Positions 20,916 through 29,018 of a stretch of 64,000 nt of DNA are shown here, piece by piece (positions within the stretch are counted from its first letter, which is position 1; every line of letters begins with the position of its first letter). Source of the DNA: Rhodocyclaceae bacterium (GTDB lineage: Bacteria; Pseudomonadota; Gammaproteobacteria; Burkholderiales; Rhodocyclaceae); contig JAVBXY010000038.1 in assembly GCA_030824275.1 (NCBI GenBank), positions 248,001-312,000 of the forward strand, read 5' to 3'. The notes under the pieces are model-generated. The model saw only the letters and a program-made list of their open reading frames with translations, did no database searches and was not told where the DNA came from. Made by a program: the position numbers and the translations under genes.

Positions 20916-21752
20916 ATGGGAGGTGTTCGCTTTCTGCTGGCGCTGTTGCTGAGCCTCTGCATCGCTCTGCCGGCGCAGGCTGGCCCCGATGTATTGCTGG
21001 CGAAGGTCTATGCGGCGAACGTCGATCCCGCCGAGTACTGGGTCAGCGAAAAATACGATGGCGTGCGCGCCATCTGGGACGGTCGCGAACTGCGCTTTCG
21101 TAGTGGTCGCAACGTGCCGGCTCCCCGCTGGTTCATCGAAGGCTTGCCGCCCCAGGCGCTGGATGGCGAGCTGTGGCTGGGGCGTGGTCGCTTCGACGAA
21201 CTCTCCGCCATTGTGCGCAAGGCCGAGCCTGACGATGCGCAGTGGCGGCAAGTGAAGTACATGATCTTCGAGATGTCTGGCGCGGCCGGCAGCTTCACCG
21301 AGCGCATCACCGAAATGAATGCGGCCGTCGGCCTGAGTCGCCTGCCCAATCTGCATGTGGTCGAGCAGTTCCGCATCACTGATCGCAAGGCGCTCAAGCG
21401 CAAGCTCAAGGCGATCATCAAAGGCGGCGGAGAGGGCCTGATGCTGCACCGCGCCGATGCGCCTTACCGCACCGGCCGCAGCGATGATCTGCTCAAGCTG
21501 AAACCCCTGGAGGACGCCGAAGCGCGGGTCATCGGATACGAGCCGGGCAAGGGAAAATACGCCGGCCAGACCGGCGCCCTGCGCATGGAAATGCCCGATG
21601 GCAAACGCTTTCGTCTGGGCTCGGGCCTGACGGACGCGATCCGCCGCAATCCGCCGCCGGTCGGCAGTCTCGTCACTTATCGTTATCAGGAACTGACACC
21701 GCAGGGCGTGCCGCGTTTCCCGCGCTACTGGCGGCTGCGCGAGGAACCCTAA
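20916..21752 (+). CDS. ligE: Secreted ATP-dependent DNA ligase (LigE type)
   Basis: Minimal ATP-dependent ligase of 278 residues, carrying only the nucleotidyltransferase and OB-fold domains. The first ~22 residues form a signal peptide (hydrophobic LLALLLSLCIALP, then AQA), so the enzyme should act in the periplasm. Motif I is KYDGVR with the adenylated lysine, motif III is YMIFEM, motif IV is EGLMLHR and motif V is LLKLKP. Lig E enzymes are known in naturally competent proteobacteria and are suspected to act on incoming or extracellular DNA. The stop codon TAA overlaps the start of a dispersed-repeat copy. Confidence 0.93.
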   Translation: MGGVRFLLALLLSLCIALPAQAGPDVLLAKVYAANVDPAEYWVSEKYDGVRAIWDGRELRFRSGRNVPAPRWFIEGLPPQALDGELWLGRGRFDELSAIVRKAEPDDAQWRQVKYMIFEMSGAAGSFTERITEMNAAVGLSRLPNLHVVEQFRITDRKALKRKLKAIIKGGGEGLMLHRADAPYRTGRSDDLLKLKPLEDAEARVIGYEPGKGKYAGQTGALRMEMPDGKRFRLGSGLTDAIRRNPPPVGSLVTYRYQELTPQGVPRFPRYWRLREEP

Positions 21753-21775
21753 AAGTCGGCGCTGGTGGTACGGCG
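21751..21775 (+). repeat. Dispersed 25-bp repeat, copy 5 (at ligE stop)
   Basis: The 15-base core is exact. The element begins within the ligE TAA stop codon, so it directly abuts the coding end. Confidence 0.9.
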
Positions 21776-21869
21776 ATTCAGGCTTTGTCGGCTTTACCAC
21801 CAAACCCCTGCACCCAAGTCACTGATTTGACGTGACGCCATGTGGTATCGGTCTTGCATCCTGACCGGC

Positions 21870-23210
21870 ATGAAACTTCATCTCGATTGGTCATCCTACG
21901 AAAACGCCGGGCAAGGTGATGCTTATGCCGGCATTCCCAGCAGCGGCGGTGACTTCGCCAAGGCGGTGGCGGTCTGCATCAGCGACAAGCGCTGCCAGAC
22001 GATTGCCAAGGGCGTCATGTGCCCGAGTTTTCGCGCCACTGGCGAAGCGCTGCATTCGCCGGGCGGTCGCGTGCTGGTGCTCAAGGATGCATTGAACGGA
22101 GTATTGGGCGACCACGCCTTCGTTCATCCCGCCGTCGCCGAGGCCATGGATCTGTGTGTGGGCTGCAAGGGCTGCAAGCGCGAGTGCGCCAACCAGGTGG
22201 ATATGGCCGCGATCAAGGTCGAGACCCAGGCCCAGCGCAATGCCCTCAGCGGCGTGCCGCTGCGCGACCGGCTTTTTGCCAGCCTGCCACGCTGGCTGGC
22301 GTGGCGCGGCCTTCTGCGGCGCCTCGTCACGCTGCGCAACCGCGCGCCGTGGATGGCTCGCCTGGGCGAGCAATGGCTGGGCATTGCCGCTGCCCGCCAG
22401 CTGCCGGAACCGGCAGCGGTGCCCTATCGGCCACCCGTCCTTGTCGATACTGCCAGCGATGATCGCGATGTCATTCTGTTCGTCGACACTTACGCCCGCC
22501 ATTTCGCGCCGGAGATCGCCGAGGCGGCCCACGCCGTGCTCAGCGCTGCTGGTTACCGGGTGCGTATCCTGGGGCCGGCCAGCGACGATGTGGAGCCCAA
22601 TCGTGAGCTGTGTTGTGGCCGAACCTACCTGTCGCTGGGCCAGGTCGAGGCCGCCCGCCGCGAAGCCGCGCGCATGCTGGCGGCCCTGCGTCCAGCGCTA
22701 GCGGCTGGCACGCCCATCGTCGGGCTCGAACCCTCCTGCATCCTGTCGCTGCGCGACGAGCACCTGAAACTGGGTTTGGGCGACGAGGCGCAGGCGCTGT
22801 CGAAACAGGTCTGGTTGTTCGAGGAGTTCATCGCTCGCGAATCCGACCGGAAGCGCTTCACGCTGGCCTTCAAGCCCATGCCGGTGAAGGCGCTGGTCCA
22901 CGGCCATTGCCATCAGAAGGCGGTCGGTGCGATGAAGTCTCTGCGCAAGGTGTTGCGCCTGATTCCCAACGTCGATTTCGAGTTCATCGAATCGAGTTGC
23001 TGCGGCATGGCCGGCAGCTTCGGACTCGATGCCGAGCATCACGAAATCTCGATGAAGATGGCCGAAGCGGATTTGCTGCCGGCGATTCGCGCGGCGACTC
23101 CAGAAACGGAACTGCTCGCCAATGGTTTTTCCTGCCGTCATCAGATCGCAGAAGGATCAGGCAGACAGGCGCGGCATGTGGCCTTGTTGCTCAGGGATGC
23201 CTTGGCCTGA
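21870..23210 (+). CDS. Stand-alone Fe-S (CCG-domain) protein resembling the C-terminal half of FAD/Fe-S D-lactate dehydrogenase
   Basis: 446 residues from the ATG at 21870; an earlier ATG at 21840 is possible. It starts with a cysteine cluster (CISDKRC ... VMCPSFRATGE). A classical 4Fe-4S site follows (CVGCKGCKREC), then two cysteine-rich CCG-type repeats (ELCCGRTY with LEPSCILSLRDE, and HGHCHQKA with ESSCCGMAGSFG). This layout matches the C-terminal part of single-chain FAD/Fe-S D-lactate or 2-hydroxyglutarate dehydrogenases, but the FAD domain is absent here and in the neighbouring genes. It may be an electron-transfer subunit that works with a flavoprotein encoded elsewhere; this is inference. 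Confidence 0.8.
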   Translation: MKLHLDWSSYENAGQGDAYAGIPSSGGDFAKAVAVCISDKRCQTIAKGVMCPSFRATGEALHSPGGRVLVLKDALNGVLGDHAFVHPAVAEAMDLCVGCKGCKRECANQVDMAAIKVETQAQRNALSGVPLRDRLFASLPRWLAWRGLLRRLVTLRNRAPWMARLGEQWLGIAAARQLPEPAAVPYRPPVLVDTASDDRDVILFVDTYARHFAPEIAEAAHAVLSAAGYRVRILGPASDDVEPNRELCCGRTYLSLGQVEAARREAARMLAALRPALAAGTPIVGLEPSCILSLRDEHLKLGLGDEAQALSKQVWLFEEFIARESDRKRFTLAFKPMPVKALVHGHCHQKAVGAMKSLRKVLRLIPNVDFEFIESSCCGMAGSFGLDAEHHEISMKMAEADLLPAIRAATPETELLANGFSCRHQIAEGSGRQARHVALLLRDALA

Positions 23211-23234
23211 AAAGTCGGCGCTGGCGAGACGGCG
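23210..23234 (+). repeat. Dispersed 25-bp repeat, copy 6 (after Fe-S protein gene)
   Basis: Closest copy to the consensus (core plus CGAGACGGCG). It begins on the last base of the TGA stop codon of the Fe-S protein gene. A separate small hairpin GCCGAC-TTA-GTCGGC follows at 23256-23270, in the gap between two convergent genes. Confidence 0.9.
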
Positions 23235-23319
23235 TTTCGTGGAACAGTGCTCCACGCCGACTTAGTCGGCAGACTATGCAAAACCTGCCGTGAAGGAATG
23301 GCGCCAAAGATCGAGATCT

Positions 23320-25413
23320 TTAGCGGACACACGTCGTCTTGATTGTGGAACTGTCGGACGCAGTGCTGGCGGCGCCGGTGTTCATGCTGCGGACCCTGTG
23401 ACTGCTGCCAGGGAAAACTTGCGATGACCAGGTGAAGTCCAACGCCCAACCCTGACCGTTGATCGCCTCCGAGTTATACAAGGACAACAGTTCGGTCGTG
23501 GTCGGCAGGCGCCAGCCGGTCTGGCCGAGTATCGTGGTGGTGGTGCAATAGGTATTGGCGTTGGTCCAGGTTCTGCCGGTGTTGTTCGGCGTCCAGATCA
23601 AGCCGCCCTGCGAAACATAGCCGGCAGGCAGGGGGGTGATCGCGGCCGTGGCTGCGGAGGCGACGGCCGTGCCCGTGGTTGGCGCCACGGTGGCGACCGG
23701 CGTGACCTCGACACTAATGGCGGCACCACCGTCCGCATTGACCAACCTGTAGGTGCTGGCCGTGGCGCCGGCGATGGCGACGCCGTTTCTCAGCCAGCGG
23801 AAGGTCGAGGTGCCCTGCGCATCGCCGTTGGCGTCGGCGTAGGTGTAGCTGCTGGTCAGCGTCTGCCCGACTTCTGTCGTGCCGCTGATGCTTACCGCGC
23901 TGGCAGTCGGTGCGGCGCTGGCCGAGGCGCCGCTCGCGACGACGATGCTGTCGATCTTCACCGAGCCGCGCGAGACGTTCACGGTAACGAGCGTGGTGCC
24001 GCCGCCGAAGTTGTTGACGGTGACCACATAGACGTCGACGACGCCGACGGCCGGCTGCGTAATCAGATTCGGATTGATGACGAGGCTGTTGCCGGAAAGG
24101 GCGAACTGGCCGGTATTGACGAAGGCGCCGCCGTTCTTCGTGATACCGGCGATGCCGGTGACGACCGCGCCCAGCGGGCCGGTGATGGCGCCGGTGGCGG
24201 TGTCTACCGTCGATCCAGCTGGCAGTGCGGCCTTGGCGACGGCGATCAGGCGCGTCGGGCCGGCGCTGGTGTCGCGCCGGGCGATGACCTGTGAGGGCAT
24301 CCAGGCTGGGCGCGCGGCGACTTGGTCGAGCAGATTGTCGTCCCATTGGACTGCTTGAGGGGTGGCCGGGCTGTGGGCGGCGTTCATGTTTGCGCCAGTG
24401 GCCCCGCTGCGTTCGCCGAGCGGAATGGTCCAGCTCAGTTGCACCCGCGTGTCGCCGGGCGCGCCGTCGCGGCCATGCAGTTTGAGCAGGTTGATGCCCA
24501 AGGTGCCCAGAGTGCCGAGTTCGCCGAAGTGATGATCCAGACCGACGATGTAACGATTTTGCGCAGCAGTGGCATCGATGCCGAACTTGATTCGCGTCTG
24601 GCGGTTGATGGTGTGTTCCGCGCCGAGGCTGGCGGTTGCGCGCTGGTGGATTTCCGTGCCTGCCAATAAGTCGTAGCGCAGGGATTCGTGGCCGAGGCCA
24701 AGGCTGACCCGGCCGCCTTCCCAGGGTTTGATGCCGACTTTCCCTTGCATGCCGCCGACGCCCCCGCCGGCAACGCGGCGCGGGTCGTTCCAGAGTTCGT
24801 AGAGGGTGGCGGTATCGACGGCATAGGTGATGTCGTTCAAGTCGCGGCTGGCGGTGCGGGCGGCATAGGCGTTGGCTTCGGCATATTCCAGAAGACCGCT
24901 GCCAAGATCGAGGCGCCACGAGGCGCCGACGCTGTTCTGCGTCATGTCGGCGCGAGTCGTACCGGACGGGAAGGCGAAGTCGAGCTTCTGTCGCAGTTGC
25001 CCGCCGGTGAACATGAGTCGCTGCGCATCGCCCAGATTCAGGCCGAGGTTCACGAAGAGTTCGCTGCTGTTGCCGCCGAGTTGCATGCCAGCGCCTAGTA
25101 CGGCGGCATTGCTGATCACCAGCGCACCGCGCATGCCAACGCTGACGCCGGTTCTTTGCGATGTTTCGGTAAGACCGGTGAAGCGGCTGACGGCGTCGTT
25201 GCTGTCGACTTCTAGTCCGCCAGCGCTGGGACGCAGGTAAGTCTGCGCTGCTGCCGGCTGAGCGAGATCGGGAAGCGCCGTGTTGTCCGCCTCATGCGCC
25301 GAAGCCACTGCCTCTGATGCCATGGCTTGCGGCGGCGTCTGGGCGATAGCGACGCTGCCCCAAAACAGGGACAGAAGCACGAATGCTAGCGAGCGGCAGG
25401 AATGCATGTGCAC
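23320..25413 (-). CDS. Large exported protein: beta-strand-rich N-terminal half, Ig-like repeats, C-terminal DUF1566-like domain
   Basis: 697 residues with a signal peptide (LAFVLLSLFWGSVAIAQ, cleavage near residue 25). Residues ~60-350 are rich in alternating Gly/aromatic strands (GVSVGMRGALVISNAAVLGAG and similar), suggesting a beta-barrel or inverse-autotransporter-like region. Residues ~410-600 resemble bacterial Ig-like or cadherin-like modules (TYADANGDAQGTSTFRWLRNG). The last ~100 residues contain GWRLPTTTELLSLYN, the signature of DUF1566/Lcl_C domains. No homologue name is certain; a surface adhesin-like role is inference. The two-component genes lie upstream on the same strand, 89 bp away. 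Confidence 0.72.
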   Translation of the reverse strand: MHMHSCRSLAFVLLSLFWGSVAIAQTPPQAMASEAVASAHEADNTALPDLAQPAAAQTYLRPSAGGLEVDSNDAVSRFTGLTETSQRTGVSVGMRGALVISNAAVLGAGMQLGGNSSELFVNLGLNLGDAQRLMFTGGQLRQKLDFAFPSGTTRADMTQNSVGASWRLDLGSGLLEYAEANAYAARTASRDLNDITYAVDTATLYELWNDPRRVAGGGVGGMQGKVGIKPWEGGRVSLGLGHESLRYDLLAGTEIHQRATASLGAEHTINRQTRIKFGIDATAAQNRYIVGLDHHFGELGTLGTLGINLLKLHGRDGAPGDTRVQLSWTIPLGERSGATGANMNAAHSPATPQAVQWDDNLLDQVAARPAWMPSQVIARRDTSAGPTRLIAVAKAALPAGSTVDTATGAITGPLGAVVTGIAGITKNGGAFVNTGQFALSGNSLVINPNLITQPAVGVVDVYVVTVNNFGGGTTLVTVNVSRGSVKIDSIVVASGASASAAPTASAVSISGTTEVGQTLTSSYTYADANGDAQGTSTFRWLRNGVAIAGATASTYRLVNADGGAAISVEVTPVATVAPTTGTAVASAATAAITPLPAGYVSQGGLIWTPNNTGRTWTNANTYCTTTTILGQTGWRLPTTTELLSLYNSEAINGQGWALDFTWSSQVFPGSSHRVRSMNTGAASTASDSSTIKTTCVR

Positions 25414-25502
25414 GAGGTGCGGGCCATTGGAGCACCCGATTTGACCATCGGCACAAAAGTGAAACTAACAGTAGCTAACCGTATTCCCGCTGCGGAAACA
25501 AC

Positions 25503-26207
25503 TCAGACCAAGCTGAGCGGAATGCAGAGTTTGTAGCCTTGATTTCGAACCGCTTTCAACGGTGCACTGCTGCCGCTGACTTGGACCAGCTTCTTGCGCA
25601 GCCGCCCGATACGCATTTCCAGGCCGGACTTGCTGAGTTCAACGACTTCTTGACCAAGGTTCTGCGCCACTTGCCAGCGTTCCAGGGTTTGCCCTGGGGC
25701 GCGCGCCAGGGCACTGAGCAAGGTTACTTCCGCGTGACTCAGCGCCGCCTCGCCCACCGGCCCCTTGAGGTGGAGCGCTTGCAGGTTCACCACGATGTTC
25801 GCCACTGCTTCCGGCATCTGCATCGGCGCCGCTGAGACCAGCCGCCGCGCCAATCCCCGTGCAGCCGCCAGCAATTCGTTCACATCGACCGGCTTGGGCA
25901 GATAGATGTCGGCACCGCTGTCGTAGCCGCGCACTTTGTCCGCCACTTCGTCGCGCGTGGTGGCCATGATGATGCCGGCGCGGGGATGGCTTTGCCGCAG
26001 GCGACGCGACAGACTCAGGCCGTCTTCGCCGGGAAGGTTGAGATCGAGAATGTAGATGTCCGGCACCCAGTCGCCGATGCCGTCCTCGACCTCCTCGGCA
26101 CAGGACAGGCCGACGACGCGATGGCCATGGTCACTCAGCACCTGCACCATGACACGACGCAGACTGGCGTGATCTTCGACGACGACAATGTTCAGGCTGG
26201 AATCCAC
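25503..26207 (-). CDS. OmpR-family response regulator
   Basis: DNA-binding response regulator, 234 residues. The receiver domain (about 5-120) has the acidic pair VVVEDH, the phospho-acceptor aspartate in DIYILDLNLPGEDG and the lysine in YLPKPVDV. A winged-helix trans_reg_C domain (about 150-230) ends with AVRNQGYKL. Its start lies inside the last codons of the histidine kinase gene (16-bp overlap), so the pair is co-translated. Targets are unknown; the exported protein gene just downstream on the same strand is an obvious candidate. Confidence 0.93.
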   Translation of the reverse strand: MDSSLNIVVVEDHASLRRVMVQVLSDHGHRVVGLSCAEEVEDGIGDWVPDIYILDLNLPGEDGLSLSRRLRQSHPRAGIIMATTRDEVADKVRGYDSGADIYLPKPVDVNELLAAARGLARRLVSAAPMQMPEAVANIVVNLQALHLKGPVGEAALSHAEVTLLSALARAPGQTLERWQVAQNLGQEVVELSKSGLEMRIGRLRKKLVQVSGSSAPLKAVRNQGYKLCIPLSLV

Positions 26208-28063
26208 AGGGAAAACCTTATGTGCGTTGCGGTGGGCTGGTAGCTGGCCTGCCCGCCGAGGATGCGGGCAATATGTTCCACCAGATACAAGCCGAGACCC
26301 GAGCCGGTGGCCTCGTGGGCGCCCGCACTCCGATAGTATTTGCGGAACAGCATGTGGGCCTCGGGCCAGCCGGCCTTGCCGGGCTGGTTGCTGATGCGAA
26401 AGGCGACGCCGGCCTCACCGTTACGCGTCTCGGCCAGCACCTCGACCAGGATGGAACTGTGCGGCGGACTGTATTTGTCGGCATTGTCGATCAGGTTGCT
26501 GAGCAGGATGCGCAGCAATTTGGGATCCGCTTCAATCGGCGTCAGATCCGCCGCCTGGATTTGCAGTCGGGAGCCACAGCGCATGGATTCACACAAGGCG
26601 CGCAACTCGTCGGCCACGTTCATCGGCTGAGGACTGACTTGCCACGGGTTCTCTTCCATCTTGTCCACCTGAACACAGCGCTCGATGACATTGTTCATGT
26701 CCTGAATCGCACGCGCCGCTTCGTCGGTCAAGGCTGGAGTTGAATGCTTTGCGCCCAGCACCATGCGCAGGATGGACAGCGGCGTCTTCAATTCATGGGC
26801 GAGCATCGACAGGAACTTGCTCTGCTCCAGGCGCTGCTGCCGCTCCCGCCGCGATTGCTGTTCGGAGATGGTCAGGGCAGTTTGTACCTCAGCTTGTTTC
26901 GCCTCCATGCGCCGGGCACGCACATACAGAATCGTCACCATGAGTATGCCGTTGAATAAGCCGTGGAACAGGAAGTTGAGGTGAGACAGGCCGAAGGTCT
27001 CCATCAGCCCCAGCGCCGGCAGGACCTGGATGGTCAGCGTAAGCACGACAAACACATGAAAGGCCACGATCACATTGATTGGAATCACCGGCGCTACCCA
27101 ATCCTTAACCGGAGCAGGATTGCGCGCGGCAATGGCTAGCAACAGGGTGACAAGCGGCGCCCCAAGCACAATCAGCATGTTGAGACGCAGCGCCGGCTGC
27201 ACCTGGTCGACAAGAATCAGCACCAGTTCGAGCGGCAGGAGGGCGATGAAACACAGCAGCAGACGCATGCCCCATTGCGGCGGTCGATATTCCCGCAGCA
27301 ACTGGTAGTCGAACCAGATCAGCGCCGACGGATAGGCCACGATGCACAGACTGAAGCCGCGATCCAGCCAGCCGGCGGGCAGCGTGTCGGCGAATAGCCG
27401 CACATAGCCCATGTAGGCCAGCGAGAAAATGATCGACACCATCTGCTTGAAGGCGAACGCCCCCACGACTCGATCCCGTTGCGCGGCCCAATGGCTGGCC
27501 GCCCAGCCCATGAGCAGCACCTGAAACGCCAGGAGGATGCTGTAGAGCAAACCCTGTTGCAGATCGGCAGTTTGTGTCTCGCTGGGCGACAGGGCTTCGA
27601 CATGGCTCAGGGTAGTGCTGGTGGTGTTGATGCGCAGCCAGATGTCCCGCGTCACTTCGCCCCGAGGGATGACGAAATTCAAATTCAGCGAGCGGTATTC
27701 GGCTGTCCCCCAGGGATGGCGGTCGCCTGTCACTCGTGGCGTATCGGACACTTGTAGCGGGTCGAAAAGCTCGACTTCATCGAGATAGATCGGACGAATG
27801 CTGAGGATCAGTTGCTCGCCGGATTGCTGGCCAGCCCGTGGATCAATGCGCAAGCGCAGCCAGATCGCCGACCGGGTGAAGCCGCGAGTGAATACGCCCG
27901 CAAATGGCGTGAAGCGTTCTTTCTGCACCTGCGGCCAGGACAGGCTGGCGCTGCTGTCTTCGAAGTAGGCGCGCTCGACGATGTGATCCGCCGCATTGCT
28001 GCTCACCGCGATGCCCATGAGAAGCAGGGCAAGGATCATCTTTATCAACATCGCGGGCGTCAT
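26192..28063 (-). CDS. 7TMR-DISM sensor histidine kinase
   Basis: 623 residues. A signal peptide is followed by a periplasmic 7TMR-DISMED2-type sensor domain (about residues 28-165) and then seven hydrophobic helices (about 170-385). A coiled linker leads to a HisKA domain with the phospho-acceptor histidine in SMLAHELKTPLSILRM. The HATPase domain has the N box LLSNLIDNADKYS and the G box GSGLGLYLVEHI. DISM sensors often bind carbohydrate-like ligands, but the ligand here cannot be told. It is the first gene of the kinase-regulator pair. Confidence 0.93.
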   Translation of the reverse strand: MTPAMLIKMILALLLMGIAVSSNAADHIVERAYFEDSSASLSWPQVQKERFTPFAGVFTRGFTRSAIWLRLRIDPRAGQQSGEQLILSIRPIYLDEVELFDPLQVSDTPRVTGDRHPWGTAEYRSLNLNFVIPRGEVTRDIWLRINTTSTTLSHVEALSPSETQTADLQQGLLYSILLAFQVLLMGWAASHWAAQRDRVVGAFAFKQMVSIIFSLAYMGYVRLFADTLPAGWLDRGFSLCIVAYPSALIWFDYQLLREYRPPQWGMRLLLCFIALLPLELVLILVDQVQPALRLNMLIVLGAPLVTLLLAIAARNPAPVKDWVAPVIPINVIVAFHVFVVLTLTIQVLPALGLMETFGLSHLNFLFHGLFNGILMVTILYVRARRMEAKQAEVQTALTISEQQSRRERQQRLEQSKFLSMLAHELKTPLSILRMVLGAKHSTPALTDEAARAIQDMNNVIERCVQVDKMEENPWQVSPQPMNVADELRALCESMRCGSRLQIQAADLTPIEADPKLLRILLSNLIDNADKYSPPHSSILVEVLAETRNGEAGVAFRISNQPGKAGWPEAHMLFRKYYRSAGAHEATGSGLGLYLVEHIARILGGQASYQPTATHIRFSLWIPA

Positions 28064-28093
28064 CTATTGAGGACTCGCCAATTTAACGCATGA

Positions 28094-28157
28094 AATGAAA
28101 AACGCCCCGGTCTTGCGAGCGGGGCGTTTGAAAAGTCGGCGCTGGCGGGACGGCGCC
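28094..28157 (+). repeat. Terminator-plus-repeat unit R1 (contains dispersed repeat copy 7)
   Basis: 64-bp unit, 61/64 identical to the unit at 31113-31176; the first 51 bp are identical. It consists of a hairpin (AAACGCCCCG / CGGGGCGTTT, 10-nt loop) joined directly to the 25-bp dispersed repeat at 28131-28155. On the minus strand the hairpin is followed by five T, so it can act as a terminator for vapC. It bounds the accessory patch on the left. Confidence 0.88.
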
Positions 28158-28580
28158 CTATATCTGCCAGGGATCAAAAACCTGGGGATAGGAACGAAAA
28201 TCTTCCGTATTGCGTGTGACGACGGTCAGGCCGTGACATTGCGCGGTGGCCATGATGAGCCCATCCATCACCGGCAGGCGGTGACCAGCCAGATCGGCGC
28301 TTGCAGCCAGTTGCGCCCATGCGTGGAGCGCGACCTGATCCAGCGGCAGGATGCGTCCAGCGAAGCGCTGTTCCAGCTTGCCCAGCCAGGCGGTGAGTTT
28401 CTGACTCCGCCGCACATCAGTGGCCCGCAGTTTCAGTATGCCCTTCTCGATCTCGCCGATGCTGATGACACTGAGGAACAGACTTGCCTCCTCCTGCTCG
28501 TCGAGCCATTGGATAACAACCGAGGCCGGCGCCTTCTTGACGTATTCGGAGAGAACGCAGGTATCCAGTAACCAACTCAC
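28158..28580 (-). CDS. vapC: VapC family PIN-domain toxin
   Basis: PIN-domain endoribonuclease toxin of 140 residues. The conserved acidic residues of the Mg-binding pocket are visible: D in LLDTCVLSEY, E in GEIEKG, D in PVMDGLIMATA and D in TRNTEDF. Length is standard. It overlaps the antitoxin gene upstream by 4 bp, the usual antitoxin-toxin order. The stop codon abuts the R1 repeat unit, which supplies its terminator. Confidence 0.92.
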   Translation of the reverse strand: MSWLLDTCVLSEYVKKAPASVVIQWLDEQEEASLFLSVISIGEIEKGILKLRATDVRRSQKLTAWLGKLEQRFAGRILPLDQVALHAWAQLAASADLAGHRLPVMDGLIMATAQCHGLTVVTRNTEDFRSYPQVFDPWQI

Positions 28581-28831
28581 AGGGCGAGGTCACTGCCGGA
28601 GTCGCGGTCACGGGCAATATCGATATCCTCGCCCGCGATGTCGGGCCTCAGTAGCGCCGTCGACAACTTGCCTTTGTGACGGCGGGTCAGGCGCGCATAT
28701 TCCTCTGCCGACACCACAACCGCCGCCGGCTTGCCATGCACCGTGACCAATTGCGCTTCACCGCCGATGGCCTCCTTGATCAGTTGGCTGAAACCATTTT
28801 TGGCTTGTTGCAGTTGCCATTCGCTATGCAT
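28577..28831 (-). CDS. Phd/YefM family antitoxin
   Basis: 84-residue partner of the VapC toxin. The N-terminal half has the Phd/YefM DNA-binding fold pattern (WQLQQAKNGFSQLIKEA, VTVHGKPAAVVVSAEEYARL). The C-terminal tail (DIAGEDIDIARDRDSGSD) is acidic and presumably wraps the toxin. The type II antitoxin should also repress its own operon. Confidence 0.9.
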   Translation of the reverse strand: MHSEWQLQQAKNGFSQLIKEAIGGEAQLVTVHGKPAAVVVSAEEYARLTRRHKGKLSTALLRPDIAGEDIDIARDRDSGSDLAL

Positions 28832-28892
28832 GATCGCCTTCCTTTTCTGGCTAGTCTAGCTAGAATTTATCACAAGCTGTCGATGGCTGCTA

Positions 28893-28953
28893 GTAAACGC
28901 CCCCCAGTCTTGCTAGCGAGGCATTTTGAAAAGTCGGCGCTGGTAGGCCGACA
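28893..28953 (+). repeat. Terminator-plus-repeat unit R2, decayed (contains dispersed repeat copy 8)
   Basis: Degenerate version of the R1/R3 unit in the same orientation. The hairpin arms are damaged (AAACGCCCCCC ... GAGGCATTTT), the TCTTGC loop is kept, and the core AAAAGTCGGCGCTGG at 28929-28943 is exact. It lies between the antitoxin start and the SIR2-TPR gene. Confidence 0.78.
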
Positions 28954-29018
28954 CTGGTGTTACCGATTTATCAATCCAATCGGTATAGTGAAGGCGGGTG
29001 TTCAAATATCTCCAAGTC

